Source of the DNA: Eledone cirrhosa
Taxonomy: Eukaryota; Mollusca; Cephalopoda; Octopoda; Eledonidae
Reading direction: 5' to 3'
Assembly (NCBI GenBank): GCA_964016885.1
Contig: OZ024743.1
Coordinates: 167,006,022 to 167,070,021, forward strand
Length of the DNA: 64,000 nt
In this document: positions 63,300-64,000 of the stretch, piece by piece
Layout: each line of letters starts with the position of its first letter
Numbering within the stretch: position 1 is the first letter of the stretch
Notes under the pieces: model-generated
What the model was told of the DNA's origin: nothing
The model's input: the letters and a program-made list of their open reading frames with translations, nothing else
Database searches by the model: none
Made by a program: the position numbers and the translations under genes

Positions 63300-64000
63300 T
63301 CGATATGTAGGATGGTAGGACTACGGAGTTCCGGAGAGTTGAAGAGAGAAAAATCTGGACGCTCAGCGACAATGCCAAAGTTAAAGACAATCACACCTCG
63401 AGGACGAAAATGCGAGCATGCCTCTTTGTTTCGGCCGCGGATGGCTAACATAACCCCATCTCCCCCCGTTCCCCACCTTTCCAACCCCCCAAACGCAATC
63501 CAAAACTTCAGATTTGGTACCTTGAATGTAGGCACCTTAAAGGGTCGCTCTAACTAGGTTGTAGAAATGCTTGAACGTAAGGAGGTCGATGTTTGTTGTA
63601 TCCAAGAGACCAGGTGGAGGGCTGGATCTGCTAGATACATTGTGGGTAGAAAACGATGCTATAAGCTTTTCTGGGTGGGAAACGACAATGGGCTGGGTGG
63701 AGTAGGAATCATGGTAGCAGAAAAGTGGGCAGATAAGATAATAGACGTAAATAGAGTGAACGACAGAATAATTAAAATAAGACTTGTCCTCAATAGAACT
63801 ACGGTGACAGTAATATCTGCGTACGCACCCCAATCCGGACTGCCCGGCACCATAAAAGACAGATTCTATGAGACACTGATGCTCACTACCTCCCAAATAA
63901 CCGACAGTGACTATATAATTATTGCAGGCGACCTAAACGGTCACGTTGGACAACATTGTGACGGCTACGACGAAATCCATGGAGGCTATGGGTTTGGTAC
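63300..64000 (+). mobile_element. Family A RTE LINE, copy A2, 5' part (continues past window)
   Basis: 5' leader and start of the endonuclease ORF. An upstream open stretch (ATG at 63372 or 63441) leads into FRFGTLNVGTLKGRS. A TAG at 63555-63557 replaces the Glu codon present in family B (E22), after which the frame is open to the window end (RYIVGRKRCYKLFWVG, AGDLNGHVG). Since A1 at the left edge is also a family A copy, the window is bracketed by two near-identical elements. Confidence 0.88.
63372..64000 (+). pseudogene. RTE endonuclease N-terminus with one nonsense codon
   Basis: The N-terminal extension is longer than in family B: about 47 residues before TLNVGTL if the ATG at 63372 is used, Pro-rich near TPSPPVPHLSNPP. 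Endonuclease residues N (in LNVGTL), E (in CIQETRW) and D/N (in AGDLNG) are visible. The single TAG at 63555 separates the start from the catalytic core. Translation past the window edge cannot be judged. Confidence 0.75.

Overview
This is animal nuclear DNA, most likely from an octopus or other cephalopod. The evidence is AT-rich intergenic sequence full of (TA)n, many tRNA-derived SINEs of the cephalopod type, and LINEs of several clades whose 3' tails are (GAT)n or (AAT)n microsatellites. No tRNA, rRNA, CRISPR or bacterial-style gene is present. Nearly all long ORFs belong to retroelements.

Host gene: two small exons on the minus strand have correct splice sites and together encode part of a TMEM184C-like seven-pass membrane protein (Solute_trans_a/Ost-alpha family). 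One is a 37-nt exon at 39655-39691 and the other a 203-nt exon at 10421-10623. They join in phase, so everything between them (about 29 kb) is one intron loaded with transposons. Sequence to the right of 39691 is probably the next upstream intron, and sequence to the left of 10421 the next downstream one.

Layout, left to right. 1-3.3 kb: an RTE-clade LINE (family A), one lesion from open. 3.36-4.2 kb: Helitron-like ends. 4.9-5.9 kb: 66-bp minisatellite. 7.0-9.6 kb: RTE fragment and an RLE-type LINE (family C). 10.4-12.1 kb: TMEM184C exon and an L1/Tx1-like LINE whose tail forms its splice acceptor region. 13.7-14.5 kb: foldback element and SINEs. 14.7-17.0 kb: head-to-head pair of Penelope-like elements. 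18-20.3 kb: a second RLE LINE family (E). 20.4-21.3 kb: large inverted repeat. 21.7-27.2 kb: Tx1-like LINE interrupted by a family A 3' end. 27.5-39.4 kb: head-to-tail chain of RLE LINEs joined through (AAT)n tails, with a TA-flanked DNA transposon inside one of them. 39.66 kb: second TMEM184C exon. 40.6-42.4 kb: simple repeats and adjoining RTE fragments. 42.4-44.8 kb: a second Penelope-like element. 46.9-51.0 kb: foldback elements, a repeat-bearing ORF, SINEs. 51.9-55.2 kb: an apparently intact RTE LINE (family B, 1022 aa). 55.3-57.3 kb: RTE fragments, long (TA)n and a perfect palindrome. 57.3-60.8 kb: CR1-like LINE. 61.0-62.0 kb: Helitron-like element. 63.3-64 kb: the start of another family A copy.

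The most noteworthy observations are a PHD-type C4HC3 zinc finger inserted between reverse transcriptase motifs D and E of the RTE LINEs; an intact, probably recently active copy of this family; repeated insertion of RLE LINEs into each other's (AAT)n tails; a LINE tail serving as the splice-acceptor tract of a conserved host exon; and symmetrical foldback elements whose outer arms differ between copies but match within a copy.
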